From: Apostichopus japonicus
Taxonomy: Eukaryota; Echinodermata; Holothuroidea; Aspidochirotida; Stichopodidae
Length of the DNA stretch: 64,000 nucleotides
Assembly: GCF_037975245.1 (NCBI RefSeq)
Contig: NC_092569.1
Coordinates: forward strand, 27,783,668 to 27,847,667
Direction of reading: 5' to 3'
Part shown: in pieces, positions 12,101-24,282 of the stretch
Position numbering within the stretch: position 1 is the first letter of the stretch
Layout of the letters: each line of letters begins with the position of its first letter
Made by a program: the position numbers and the translations under genes
The notes under the pieces: model-generated
The model's input: only the letters and a program-made list of their open reading frames with translations
Told to the model about the DNA's origin: nothing
Databases searched by the model: none

Positions 12101-12936
12101 CTGTCCCAGGCGGCATCTGTGCTCTAGCTATGATTGCAACCGTTCCAATATTGACTTTTTCACTGCATGGCAGCTACATCGTACAGTGTTATTCCCTTGG
12201 ATAGTGGGCTGTTGTCATTCATCTTGAGATTGAGAATGTTGATCATCAAATTTGTCTGAGAAAACATTAACAGTGCCAATCAAATAAATATCAAATGGTC
12301 AGAGTGTAGATGTGCATTATTTCAATTTTTATTGTACACTTCTCTCCAATATATTTTGGGCCAATACAGAGCTCAGATCTTTAACACTGAATATTGCACA
12401 TTTAGTCAACTTGGTGGATCTAAATAGACTTAACAAAATGACTTACAGTATATGCAAGGGAGGGGATAGAAGGCTTTATAAATTTTTGTGTTATATATAT
12501 TTTTGGAGGATGTTAACTTTTAATTAGGTGCACTCAGCTTTTGTAATAGTTACACTATGGAAATGTACTGACTCAATAACCTTTTGGATGCATGGCATTG
12601 TTATTTTGTACAAATTTTGGCTAGTTATAAATAAGACACTTGAAACACAATGTATCACTTGAGAGACTTAGATTAAAGGTATTCTGCATTGGCCCAAATT
12701 TGATGCTGGATTTTCTAGTATTATATCCTTTAACTGTTTTTATTGATACCCTCACTGGGATATTCAGACATCTTACAGTACAGTGGTGTTTAGAATGTCT
12801 GAGAATATTTTGAAGAGTAAAGACTTATAAGAACTTTTTGAAAAGTTCTAGCAGTTATAGCATCTCTTATTCAATACAGGCTACTTGTAAGTTGCATTTG
12901 CATGGTGACTTCAGTCTCTAATAATCTAGGCATAGC
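9157..12936. other. No gene recognised
   Basis: AT-rich single-copy-looking DNA with only short open frames, none with a recognisable motif and none paired with convincing splice sites. An intron of a larger gene cannot be excluded. Confidence 0.55.
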
Positions 12937-13555
12937 TACTGTACAGTATAGTAAAGGCTTCATAATTGACGCACCCCTGTAATTGACGCACCTTAAATTA
13001 TTACTAGCAACGATACAGCAGGCCACCTAAACTTTTTTTGCAGTCAAACAGAATTACATATTTCATGAGTTTGAATCCATTTGAGGTATTTGCTGACCAA
13101 ATTGTGGTATTTTTTAAGCTTTTAACACCCTCCCCCCAGTTTTGCACGTTTTTTGGCCATTTGGAAATCTTACACCCTTAAAATACCCAACATTACCTCA
13201 ATATGATAACACTACTCTCTGGGACATGACCTGTCAGAGCTTAGAGGCTCAGAGCATAGCAAACAGCATCTAAAGTCAATGGATGTATACTAAGGCCTAC
13301 ACTACAGTTAGCTTATCAACAAATGTGTCAATTTAGGGGTATGAAAGAACTTGACACGGCAGACATTTTGTGGTCAAATTCTGCTCAATTGTACGGTGCA
13401 TAAGCACAGAACCTTAAATATTTTGAGATCAGAACATTTCCGAGGAACTACACATATGAAAAACACATACAGTTGAGTAATTTGGATTTTTCCTTGATAG
13501 ATATCATTGATCAAATCCTTAAGTGCGTCAATTAAAAGCCCACCATGCTACAGTA
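12937..13555. mobile_element. TA-flanked MITE, Tc1/mariner-like
   Basis: Both ends read TACTGTA inward, then diverge for about 10-12 bases before converging on GGCTT..TAATTGACGCAC. The motif AATTGACGCACC is present twice at the left (12963 and 12980) and once inverted at the right (about 13523-13535). A TA flank at each end fits Tc1/mariner or pogo target preference. No transposase is seen. The outermost boundary is less certain than the inner GACGCAC repeats. Confidence 0.55.
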
Positions 13556-14510
13556 TCTGGTCATGATTAGGGCAATGTACAGTAACATAATTGTCCAGCA
13601 AAATCTAAGGCCATATATGATACATACTGTACATGCACAGTAGGCTAAGAAGTTAAGCTGACCTATTTGAAATCTAATTTCTCTGGCAGTTGGTATTAAT
13701 TTGTAGCTCAAACTACAGACCAGTTTACCCTTGACCCAATGCTAAGGTAGTGTTAGGACTTGGACTATGGCCCTAGGCTACAGTCGAACGTAGGCTAGGC
13801 CTTACAAGTTTTAGGCTAGAAGCTAGTCTAGACTATAGTATTGAAATATGGGTATGAACAAATAACGTGAAGCTGTATGCAACAACGTTATAATATCAAC
13901 GTTATTAATATCACCAAACTTTATTGACTAATCTCATGGACCTTACCTGAAGTTGTTGGTGAGACGTTTTCGTGTTAACGGTACTTTTTTAAGAAAAAGT
14001 CAACAAGGAAAGAACCTGGGCACGAAAACCAAACTTCCCGGCGAACGACTGACCCGATCTCAAGCCCAGTCCCCTTACATCGGGAGGGAACAGATACTAC
14101 ACATCATCTTATATTAGCCGAAACTGTTATTGGGTTGCATGCAATGCAGCCTACGGGTATGCTTTAGCGTTAGCCCTGGCGTATACAGTGTACACAGTGT
14201 AGAGCGTATACACTGAATACAGGCAACTGCGGCTGTCAAGAAAACTACGGATGCCTGTACGTCAGGTCAACTTATATACCAACTGGGGGATATACTTTGA
14301 GAGCAAGACTTAGGTTTACCGTAAGGGTTTGACCAATTGGATTTTTCCTTGCCAAATGACCCAAAAAGTAGGTAGCAACTTATAACGACTGATATGCAGT
14401 CCTAGTACCATAAGGTATACTGATGTAAAATTTCAAGTTGATCCAATCATTTCACCTCAGGTAAACCTAAGCACCAACTTGGAGAAGTAAACGTAAATAC
14501 CAATCCAGTG
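13556..14510. other. No gene recognised
   Basis: Non-repetitive sequence without supported exons. A short TA-rich microsatellite follows at about 14513-14558 and may mark the boundary of the retroelement cluster. Confidence 0.5.
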
Positions 14511-14610
14511 CTATATATATAGTTATATATATATATATAGTTATATATATATATATACATGGGCGGCGATCATATAACCCCCTTTCAAGCTCAGATACGG
14601 TAACCACAAG

Positions 14611-15126
14611 ATGTCGCTCAACCACGAAAAACACCAAAACGCAACGGAACTCTCGAAGCACATCTGGCAGCTGAAACAGAACAACCAGCCATTCACTATC
14701 AATTGGTCGATCGCCAGCAGAGCCAAAGCCTATAACAACGAGACGAAGCGGTGCAACCTCTGTCTCGCTGAAAAACTCATCATTATCAACACAGACAAAC
14801 GGACCCTCCTGAACAAACGCCCAGAGCTCATATCGAAGTGCCGCCACGAAAACAAGTTCTACATAAACAACTCCAGTCCAACCACCAAACACCGTCAAGG
14901 GAACCACACACAACTAAGGAGCGAGCACCGAAGGAAGGCAAAAAACCCCAACAACAGAACGGACGCAAAAGAGAATACACCAACAGCCGAACACCGAAGA
15001 AAGTCTAACAAACCCACCAACAGAACGGACGCAAAAGAGAATACACCGGCAGAACAATACACCAACAACTCTATAATCCCCGGCAACCCCGACGAGGATC
15101 CTATATATTCATGGAGCATAACGTGA
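14611..15126 (+). pseudogene. C-terminal remnant of GIY-YIG retroelement protein
   Basis: The first 90 or so residues of this 171-codon frame resemble the tail of GIY-YIG endonuclease domains carried by Penelope-like and related retroelements. Visible are a TELSKHIWQLK helix motif, a NWSI.SRAKAY strand, the C.LC.AEK zinc-ligand-like pair, LLNKRPELISKCRH and a terminal NKF. The catalytic GIY and YIG strands that should lie upstream are absent, so the copy is 5'-truncated; the apparent ATG is an internal Met. The last 75 residues are low-complexity, built on a repeated NRTDAKENTP motif, and run into a SINE. Recognition is from memory of the family. It is almost surely not an active gene. Confidence 0.6.
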
Positions 15127-15866
15127 AGCAGTACCGTACCTGCAGTACCGTAGCTTCACGTTATGGTCTGCAGTACCTGAGGTCCCTGGTTCAAACCTCG
15201 GTGTCGACACTGACACCAATTTTCACCCCGCTCCTTTCTCGTGGTAGGAAAGTGGCTACACGTGGAAAGCGGTACTCACGTCCTTCGGAGGGGACGTTAA
15301 ATTGCGGTCCCGGGAGCAGGACTACACACCCCTGCCTCGTTACTTCAGGGCACTATTCGAAAAGAGAAGGCGAGTTTCGCCGGTGTCCTTCCACGCACAA
15401 AAACTTGGAACCTCAATAATTTCCGACTAAGGATTTCCTTAGTCTGCTGAAGCACCTTCGGGTGGAAGCGTAATACGAGGTGTATCATATCATTTATCGT
15501 GAAGCTACAGAGCGGTGAGGTGGCAGAACGGGAGAGTGCACGTCTGCAGTACCTGAGGTCCCTGGTTCAAACCTCGGTGTCGACACTGACACCAATTTTC
15601 ACCCCGCTCCTTTCTCGTGGTAGGAAAGTGGCTACACGTGAGAAGCGGTTCTCACGTCCTTCGGAGGGGACGTTAAATTGCGGTCCGGGAGCAGGACTAC
15701 ACACCCCTGCCTCGCTACTTCACTATTCGAAAAGAGAAGGCGAGATTCGCCGGTGTCCTTCCACGCACAAAAACTTGGAACCTCAATAATTTCCGACTAT
15801 GATTTCCTTAGTCTGCTGAAGCACCTTCGGGTGGGGGATAATACGAGGTATATCGTATCGTATCGT
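15126..15866 (+). repeat. Tandem pair of tRNA-derived SINEs (376-bp period)
   Basis: A unit beginning near ctgcagtacctgaggtccct recurs at 15168 and 15544 with about 95% visual identity. The second copy has a fuller head (15505-15580) with an A-box-like ggtggcagaacgggaga and a B-box GGTTCAAACCT, the internal promoter of RNA polymerase III. The 3' part carries a hairpin CACC-TTCG-GGTG with a UUCG loop. Protein frames across the pair are shadows. It is followed by a (TA)n run at 16019-16050. Confidence 0.7.
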
Positions 15867-16018
15867 GAAGCTACCAGTTGTCTGACGATCGCTATAACGC
15901 GTGAAACTCCGAGTTACAACTACTATAGTGTTCCACTAGTCTCAACTAGTATCAACATATATTCCGCTCTGCCCACTGGACATAGAGCACTCTGCGCCAA
16001 GATAGACGCCAACCAACC

Positions 16019-16053
<35 letters not shown>

Positions 16054-16230
16054 GTTCAAAGTATCTCTTTCGAGATCCGGCTTTAGGAATCACATATGAT
16101 TTCAAGTTGGTTAGCATCATGTTTGATCTCTAGAGTAAGGCAGATATGTCAACAAAACAGAACTAGTATTGTTTGATACAGGTGGCAAAAATTACGACCT
16201 TCCTTACCGGTTTCGAACTTCTGGACATCA

Positions 16231-16301
16231 GTGTCTATAGCCTAGTGGTTAGGATGTCCGCATGTAAAGCGGGAGGCCCGGGTTCGAATCCCGGTGGTGG
16301 C
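16231..16301 (+). repeat. tRNA-like SINE head (not a functional tRNA)
   Basis: An A-box TAGCCTAGTGGTTAGG, a well-paired anticodon arm (TCCGC / GCGGG around loop ATGTAAA), and a perfect T-arm CCGGG-TTCGAAT-CCCGG are present. The acceptor stem does not pair (gtgtcta against tggtggc), so it is a tRNA pseudogene or the head of a SINE; the loop would read GTA. The following ggatttttcaac sequence is probably the SINE body. Confidence 0.65.
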
Positions 16302-16379
16302 TGGATATATTTTTCACTGTTCTGGATTTTTCAACTCACTACGGGGTCATATTTCTTGCGTTGCGGCACAGTATTGTAT

Positions 16380-19110
16380 TAATGCATTTTTTATCTTAAC
16401 TTTCTCAGTCTGCATTTGTGGTTAAGATAACAAAAGCAGACCCATTTCAATAAACAGTTACCAATCCTTTATTTCAGTTCACTGATCTCTTCTTTAGCTT
16501 AAGAGAGCCTTTAAACCCCTGTCATACTGGGGCATCCGCTAGATTTTAATACTTGAAAAATATATTCGATTGGCTATCGGCATCATGGAATATCTCTCAC
16601 CAAGCATGGATTATACTTGAACACAAAATCGTTGCTTGATGTAATATTTTCCATGTTTCGTCGCAAATATTGATAATACATCGTTTTTATTGATCATTGC
16701 TTTGAGTGCCAATTGCCAGTGTTTTGGGCTACCATTGTTCCGTTTACTACAGGAATCGATTTTTAGAATGTACTTCGTACTCAAACGTTTACCTGTTGCA
16801 GTTATGAACATGATTGTGATACATTGTGTAAACATTTTACTTTGCTTAAGTACATTAAGTATAAAGAAATAGGAAGCAAATATTTATATACGAAGCCACA
16901 CTTACTCGCGAAAGAGTTATAATACTCTTCTTGTTATTCTTAAACGAATATGGATGCCGCTGGTCTTCTTGCCAAAGAAACTAATCTTAAGGTTAGAAGG
17001 AAAAACCACGTCGAAATATGTCTAGATCGATGTAAGTGAGTCATTGGTTGCATGAAGGTTATTATCCTCGTGAACGACTGAAATAGTCGTCGTATAGGTG
17101 GAGTGGATAATTGTGGTATCCTTCACTATAAAGTTGATTATACTACCGTTGATTTCATAAAGCAATTAACAATTATGCAAGAACATTTACTCTCGTGCAG
17201 GATGCCCTTCCAATTAGCTAACTAAACACATTGTTTAAGCTTTCCAGGTCCTTTTTACAACGGTCTTGATCTTTACTTAATTCCTTAGTTTACGTCGTTC
17301 CCTTGTTTGGTTTATCTGTCTACCGGAATTTGACGATAGAGAGCATTATAATGTATCACTTCTTTTTAAGACCATATACGATGTCCCGTTTACCATCCAA
17401 TACGACGGTTAGTCATCTATCGGTCTTTCTTCAGCTACATGGAGACATAACTAACATATATAAACAGTTAACTTTGTCGTTGACGTTTGATTTTATAGCT
17501 GGATTAAATATTTCATATTTGTCCCGTGACTTCCAGACCAAACATTATTGAACGTCTTCTTTAAACAACCTTCGTACTTAGTTGCCTTTAGAAAACTGTA
17601 AAATGAGATTCTCCAGGCACCAACATATAGTCTCTTATTTATCCTTAGCGTTAGCAAATATTCATAAAAAATAAATGCATTGAGCGATGGCTAATTAACT
17701 TTAGCATTTCTTCGTTGATTGTGCGCCTGACAGTCGCAGTCGGTTTTTAATAATTCTGTGGAATGCTATACCATGAAAACAACATGGCGGAATGCAGTTT
17801 CAAAATGGTTGTTGTCACAGTGGTTATCATTTGACGTAGATATGGACACCGCTGTACGCTTAGCATATGACATGTAAGAAAATCATTACGTCCACATTTC
17901 GTGGTTTAAAATGAATACAACGGAGTGGACTGTCATCTATAACATGTTTGAAATTAATGTTGGAATTAGCTGGAATGTGTGAACTATTATCTCTTATTAT
18001 CACTAATAATTCAGTCAGGCGCCATAAAAACAATCCATTGGTTTGTGCAACCCACCCTCCCCTAACACTCCTTTTTTGACACCTGTAACGCCAGATAAAA
18101 TTGTGAGAAATCCTTTTTCGCAAATATCAAATTATATATGAAACTTCATAGTCTTTACGTTGAAAGGGGATCGAAACCAGGACCCACCAGTACTTTTATA
18201 ACGCCTATAGACTCGTAGCAACTTACAGTTCGTAGTACCATAAAAGTAGCTTCGTAACTAAAATATTTATCAACATGGTTACTTCGACTACTTACAAAGG
18301 TTTATTTTCTACATTTACTTTAAAGTTTATAATTCTTAGATGGCTTATATAGATTCATAAATCCCAGATTATCCGGCATAGGATATGTTTAACTCACTAA
18401 AAAACGATTGATGTTTCATGATTAGTTCCTTTCTAAAGTTACGTCACATCACGATACAAACTACGCTCGGCGCGTCTATTAATTTAACGGGGTATAAACA
18501 ACATGCACTGTCACGTGACGTCTCTCAGATATCATGAAGCCCAATAATTAACCGTGAGAAACATGTAAATTTCAAGTGATGTGAGGGGTACACGTTATAC
18601 ATTTAGGGTGAATGTTACAATTCTAAAATAACTTCCATTCACAAATCAGACAGTCTGCATGCGCCAAGCCCTTCTAACGATGTATCCAATAACCTGATTG
18701 GTTGATTCATACCTGTGTTGATATGACACTAAAGTAATACTATGCAAAATAACTTACCTAACACATGTCTATGGTCATATATCAAACTGAGGGCGCTTGA
18801 TTCGAGCTGCCTGTATATTTATATAGCTCATGTAGACTTATTTGTTTTGTTGTGTTTGAGATGTGTATTTGTAATTTATGTGACGTTAGACCGCATGCTG
18901 TTGTTATACTAACCTGCAGGGCTATGCTATCGTTTTGTAAATTAAAGAATTGGGAGAGCTATAAAACTCTTTAATTATGTCTGAGTGTTTTGGGTGTTTT
19001 CTTCTTCCTTTCTGCACTGACTGTCGTGTATACGTTTTGCACTCAGGTAACACAGAACCAACGGAAAGGCGTTGAAGCCTATACTATAGTAGAAGACTTT
19101 ACATAGCATA
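16380..19110. other. No gene recognised
   Basis: No supported exon. Short open frames have no motif. A CACGTGACGT sequence near 18512 resembles a basic-zipper/E-box core, but without a nearby gene it is not called as regulatory. Confidence 0.5.
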
Positions 19111-19246
19111 CGAAATGATATGCAAACCTATTCAATTGATTCACCGTTTATGAATACATTGACAGAAGAGTCCAGTCTTAGTCGATGCAGAGGTAACAGA
19201 GCAGGAATACAGAGGGTAGTTAGGCGCAAGAAACCCATATATTTCG

Positions 19247-19597
19247 TTGGGACAGACAATTCTCTGCAAATGGAGGAGGACTTATCCCTTATATTTCAAG
19301 GACTGGTCAGTTTGCAAGCCAAAGATATGTTTCATCATCCCTACACCGGATATTGAACTTATAGTTATTAGAGCACGGCCACGTTCCATTACAAGAAGTC
19401 TCAAATATTACTTCATTACGGTATACATACGACCATCAACAAATTTGGCTACAACTGTTCAAATGTTGAAATCCAAAATGACCGATTTGCGGAAAGAAAA
19501 TCCACGAACATATTATCTTGTAGTTGGATATATAAATAGAGAACGTATATATGTCATCGAAATGATGGATGTATCAGAGATGGAAAGAACAATATGA
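19247..19597 (+). pseudogene. LINE (CR1/L2-type) endonuclease fragment
   Basis: The frame from about 19340 reads TPDIELIVIRARPRS, then FITVYIRPSTN, a helix with NLATTVQMLKSKM, and YYLVVGYIN. This is the order of the central apurinic-endonuclease-like domain of CR1/Rex/L2 non-LTR retrotransposons: the 'PDIE.L.I..RP' strand, the 'F..TAVYIPP' strand and the position of 'GDFN'. The key Asp and Asn of GDFN are degraded (GYIN). The upstream protein is out of frame, and no reverse transcriptase follows. It is a decayed fragment, recognised by family memory only. Confidence 0.6.
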
Positions 19598-19599
19598 AC

Positions 19600-20675
19600 T
19601 GTGATCATGGTCTGTACATAAAATTAGTGAAGCCAAAGCTTAGTGTAAATAGCTAAAAAAAAACCTTAATGTACAACTAGTCCCATAGCTGGATCAGCCT
19701 ATGTAAGCCTAGGTTTGCGTAACCTAGAATCATGGTTACCGACGGTCATCACTATAAGTAGCAGTTATGAGAACTGTCTCTTTTAATCATGTACTCTCAA
19801 CAAAATAATACAAAATAAGCATATATGTGTTTGCAACTCAACAGAGAGATACTGCTGATATATCCTCAACTTAAGATCAAAATTGCAGAAAGACGAAAAC
19901 AGCACAATTTAAGAACTTGTTAAGTTTTTAGGGTATGTAAGATGTAAAAGCTGTTGACAGTGTGGATTGGTGGTCAAACATGCAAAATAATTAAGTACTG
20001 TGTTTAATACCATGAGTAGGTGTAGACTTATACCACCAAAAGTTTACAAAGTACTTCTTGTGATCACCTTATATTAGGCCTAAAAGTTAATCTAAAGTAA
20101 TCAATTTTCCTTGCCAACTGAGCATAACCTTTCTCAGATGTTATGCACAGTATATTTCTGGCTGTTAAAACTTGCAGACAATCCTTGAACTCACAATGGC
20201 GATAACTTGTATTAAATTGCCCATTTTCAACACAAACACACCAGGGGCTGTGCACCTCAGAAACAATGGCATACCCCCTCCCCTCCACCCACCATGTGTG
20301 GATCGAAAAAGTAAAACAACAATGAAAAAACGAAAGGTAAGGAGACGAGAGAATTAGGAGAGAATCTTAATTTCATGGATAATTTTGCAATGTAATATGA
20401 AGTAATACATTTACTAAAATTTTCTTTAAAAAAATGCGTAATTTTCGTCAAGTTTCGCCCGCACCCATTGTAGATAGTTGTCTAATTATCACCTCCTGTT
20501 AGACAGAATGAGGGACATAATTGTTCGCAACCCCAAACTCCCACTATCATCCATCCTCCACACTCGCAAGCCCCTGCATCATCTAATCGACCGGCCCGGC
20601 GTTACTCCTAGTTAGGCTATTATTAACAAAATGGTAAAATGGCGACTATTGTGATATGTTTGGTCTGCATCAATG
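19600..20675. other. No gene recognised
   Basis: Non-coding sequence with no clear repeat boundary; a pyrimidine-rich tract lies near 20274-20292. Confidence 0.5.
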
Positions 20676-20965
20676 CTATTTCAAGATAGTTACAGGCTTC
20701 ATTCTAATGCCAACAAATTTGTAAATACCCCGGAGCTTCCGGGGATCTTGCCCCTTCATCCACGCCCTCGGGGAGAGCTTCGTTCATCCAATGCCACTTG
20801 CTGATAGTTAAATACTTCATTCTAATACTCACAGTTTTGTAAATACCACAGGGCTTTCCGGGACCTCTTCTTCTGGACCCCGTCGGACCCCTACGGCGAG
20901 GCATAGATCCCACGCCTTCGGGGAGCGCCCGCGCTTCCGCGGCGCTCTGGGCGACCTGAACCCCC
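20676..20965 (+). repeat. GC-rich partial tandem duplication
   Basis: Blocks beginning 'agatagttacaggcttcattctaat' (20685) and 'tgatagttaaatacttcattctaat' (20802) each continue into 'gtaaatacc' and a GC-rich tail with ccccggagcttccgggg-type near-palindromes and 'cacgcc.tcggggagag'. GC content is well above the surroundings. It is probably a transposon piece, but no termini were resolved. Confidence 0.5.
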
Positions 20966-20999
20966 CCCCACCAACCCAAGAATGTGCTGGGCCTCCCCA

Positions 21000-21942
21000 A
21001 AAAAAATTCCTTACTTTGAGAATTACTACCAGAACTATATCACAATTCTTTAGTTCGATGATTGCGTACTATTCAGATAATTCTACAAGAAATGTACAAG
21101 TTGCTCATTCCTAACGGATTAGTTAATGTATATATAGTGCTAAAACGTTCAAAAAAGGGACGTTGTGTGTATTATGAGTGTGAGGTGGGGGGGGGGGGGT
21201 TGCCCCTTCTCTGGAATCGTCCCTGTATGAATAATATATACTAAGAAAATTGACATTTACAAGAAAGGAGGAATGGCTGCTTGAGTTGGTTTATTTTCAG
21301 ATAATTCTCCCGCACTTCATTTAATTTGTTTTGTTTTTTTAATCTAGCATGTTACTTTTATAGTTACAGAGCATTGAATGGTACATGTAGTCTTCCAAAC
21401 TATTTTGGTTATAGCTTCCCAATGAATATTAAAATCATTGTACTTTATAATTAAACATTAGAGTGATAGACAACTGTTTACAGATATTTTTTGTAGTGAA
21501 AGCAAATATCTGTGTTGACATAATATCTACGTAAACTTTGCCATAATTTCCAAAACATTTTCACGTAATAAGCAAAGAAAACTCTTCCTCTGATAACAAT
21601 ACTGACACTATCAAATTGGCGATTGAAAACGTATATATATATAGGCCTTCTGAGGTGATCTTGGACATCGACAAGTTTACATAAGTACCAAAGTACTCTC
21701 CGGTAATACATTTTAAGTAACTGCAGTGGGACACTTAACGGATTATATATGAACAGAAACTAGGGCGCCCCTTCAGAACTAAAATAAGATATACCAAGTA
21801 ACCGACGTGTCAATGCTTTAGGGGTATAGTGTTCAGCTAGTGAGAACTTCTGCAATGCTTTGCAGTATAGAGTACATTACTCTGGTGATTTAGAGTGTTA
21901 CTCGACGGGGAATTATGATAAGTACGGGAACATGGGTATGCT
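21000..21942. other. No gene recognised
   Basis: AT-rich, with a G-run at about 21187-21199 of the type found inside the MITEs elsewhere in the window. No exon is supported. Confidence 0.5.
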
Positions 21943-22121
21943 ACACTCAAAAAAATGAAGTGTTAAATTTGAATCGTAAAGTGTTGAATTTAACACCCCA
22001 CCCTGTTTGGATTAGGGACAACACCCACCGGGTTAAATTAACACTTCAGAAGTGTAACATAATATAACACTTTGCGAGTGTTGCCTTAACAACACCCATA
22101 CAAGTGTCAAAATAACACTTC

Positions 22122-22390
22122 CTGGTGTTGAAGGTACACTACAGGGAGTAAAATTAACACAATAAAGTGTTCATTTGTTAAAACTTCTGGGTGTCAACAT
22201 GACACTTCAGGAAGTAAAATTAACACCATAAAGTGTTCATTTGTTAGCACTTCTGGGTGTCAAAATTGCACTTCAGGGAGTATAATTAACACTCTAGTGC
22301 ACATTTTTTGGCCTTCTGGGTGTCAAAGTTCGGCTTCAGTGAGTAGAATTACCACCATATAGTATTCATTTGTCATCTGTGTCAAGATGA
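22122..22390 (+). repeat. Subterminal 64-bp repeats of the CACTA-like element
   Basis: About four units of roughly 64 bp, each containing 'cttcaggaagtaaaattaacac', 'aaagtgttcatttgtta' and 'cttctgggtgtca', becoming more degenerate to the right. Subterminal arrays of this kind are transposase-binding sites in characterised CACTA elements; that role is inferred here. Confidence 0.7.
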
Positions 22391-23477
22391 TACTTAATGG
22401 ACTCTCAACACACAATAGTGCTCTCTCGTTTATACTTCTGGATGTATATTTAACTGCTGGTTTGTAAAGTTTTACATGTTTATTATGTAACGCAAATACA
22501 ATACTGTTATGTAAAATTTTGCCAGAAAAGTTTACATCGCACCCTTTTAGTAAATATTTTATACAGGTTTTAGGTTAATTATTACCTAGTAATTAGGTAA
22601 ACAATATGGATGCATGTTTGAATCGCTCACAGCAGAAAGTTACATTTAAGAGAGAGCAAAAAGCAATGACAACACAAACAATTCAGAATGTGGGATTTTC
22701 AGCAATTAAACACCCTACTACCTTCCTATTCCAGAGGTCCATTTATTATATCCCATTAAATGTAAAACGAACAATTTAGGCTATAAAAGTATTGTCTTGT
22801 GGAATTAAGTCAACTTAAAAGTGCCAACATTTTCAAATGCTACAGTGCAGTTACTTGGTCTTTATTTGTCGAGTAGAGGATCGATGTTAGTTTAGTCCCG
22901 ACAAAGCTGCAAAGTTTCATGCGGAAGCGTGGAATTCCAAAGATAAGAATAGAGAATATTTATAATGTTCTGTGACTTTTATTCCTTCACTACTCCTTCA
23001 CTCAATCTCTCAGGTCTTCATCAGTTTGCAGTCACTTCACTCAGCCACACCCTTCATTTTCCCAACAGCCAGCACAACAACACACAAGGCCAATATTCCA
23101 AGTCAAAGTCAAAGTGAACAGTGAACTCCCTTCCTCTCACACAATATCATAAGTAGTCTGTACATAGCATACACTGTAGAAACACACACACACACACACA
23201 CATCTCTAACCCCTCTTGACCCCCATCTCCCCTTATCTCTCCTTCATCCTGCCTGACCTACATAAGCACCAACTTTCGAACTTTCACTGGCTCACGCCCA
23301 AGAATTCCATCTCCATAGCAATAATATTTACAAAGTATAGTTAAAGAGGTATATTATAGAAATAGAAAGTTGCGATATATAGATTGTTCATGGTTATAGA
23401 AATAGATAGTTGAGATATGTAGATTGTTCATGGTTATATATATAGTCTTTAAGTTTGTTCTCGACATTATTTTTTTG

Positions 23478-23960
23478 CACATGCCTTTTGGTTTCTAGAT
23501 TAAAGACAAAGAAACAACTCTTCCCAAAGTCAATTTCAAATAAGCAACAACTTTAGAAAACTTCTGATCCATGGGATGAGAAAACATGGAGTGCTGTGTA
23601 TGATGACTGCTACACTACAGTGACTATGTCTTTGTTGTTGGCAAATGCCTTTTGGTATTCCAGATTAAACGCAAGAAACAACTCTTCCCAAAGTCAATTT
23701 CAAATAAGCAACAACTTTAGATATATGCTGATCCGTGGGATGAGAAAACGTGGAGTACTGTCTATGATGACTGCTACACTGCAGTTACTTTGTCTTTGTT
23801 GTTGGCTCGTGCCTTTGGTATTCCAAATTAAACAAAAAGAAAAAACTCTTCCCAAAGACAATTCCAAATAAGCATCAACTTTACATACATTCTGATCCGT
23901 GAGATGAGGAAACATGGAATTCTGTCTATGACAACTGCTAAACTGCAGTAACGTTGTTTT
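23478..23960 (-). repeat. Three tandem copies of a ~165-bp exon-like unit
   Basis: Units start 'catgccttttggt' (23480), 'aatgccttttggt' (23643) and 'cgtgcctttggt' (23808), and share the 'caactcttcccaaagtcaattt' and 'gatccgtgggatgagaaaac' blocks. Read on the minus strand each encodes a similar peptide, so the unit looks like a triplicated coding segment of the transposon protein. An (AC)n tract lies just upstream at about 23180-23200. Confidence 0.7.
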
Positions 23961-24282
23961 TTTTTGTCGGCACGGTGAGCATAAAAATCTCGAATCTGGT
24001 TGTGTTTCACACCACCAGGCAACTTGTAGACAACTTTTTGGAAAAATTCCCAGGCACCGAGACTTGCAATTTGGTATAATTCAGATTTAACACGTAGAAT
24101 AATTTGAAGCAAACATCAATGGCTTCATAAATGTCCTCTGGGGTAGGGCATGTCTCTGGATGATCACAAATGACTGCTTGGGGTGTATTTTGCTTCCTCC
24201 AAGAAGTAACACATATTGCTGAGGTCTTTCTGAAATCTTTTGCAAATAGAATTCCAAGTTGATGCTTCCTAAGTAACAACAA
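23920..24282 (-). pseudogene. Transposon-associated protein, C-terminal part, frameshifted
   Basis: The minus-strand frame contains TPQAVICDHPETCPTPEDI, then AIDVCFKLFYVLNLNYTK. This resembles the conserved C-terminal 'ALD..FK.FYVFN..YP' region of an uncharacterised protein family found with EnSpm-like elements in fish, cnidarians and echinoderms. The expected continuation (AWEFFQKVVYKLPGGVK) is present but in another frame, so there is a frameshift near 24070. It is a broken copy. The family recognition is from memory and moderate. Confidence 0.5.

Noticed and set aside
16231-16301. Functional tRNA gene
   Set aside because: Acceptor stem does not pair; A and B boxes and T-arm alone indicate a SINE head or tRNA pseudogene.
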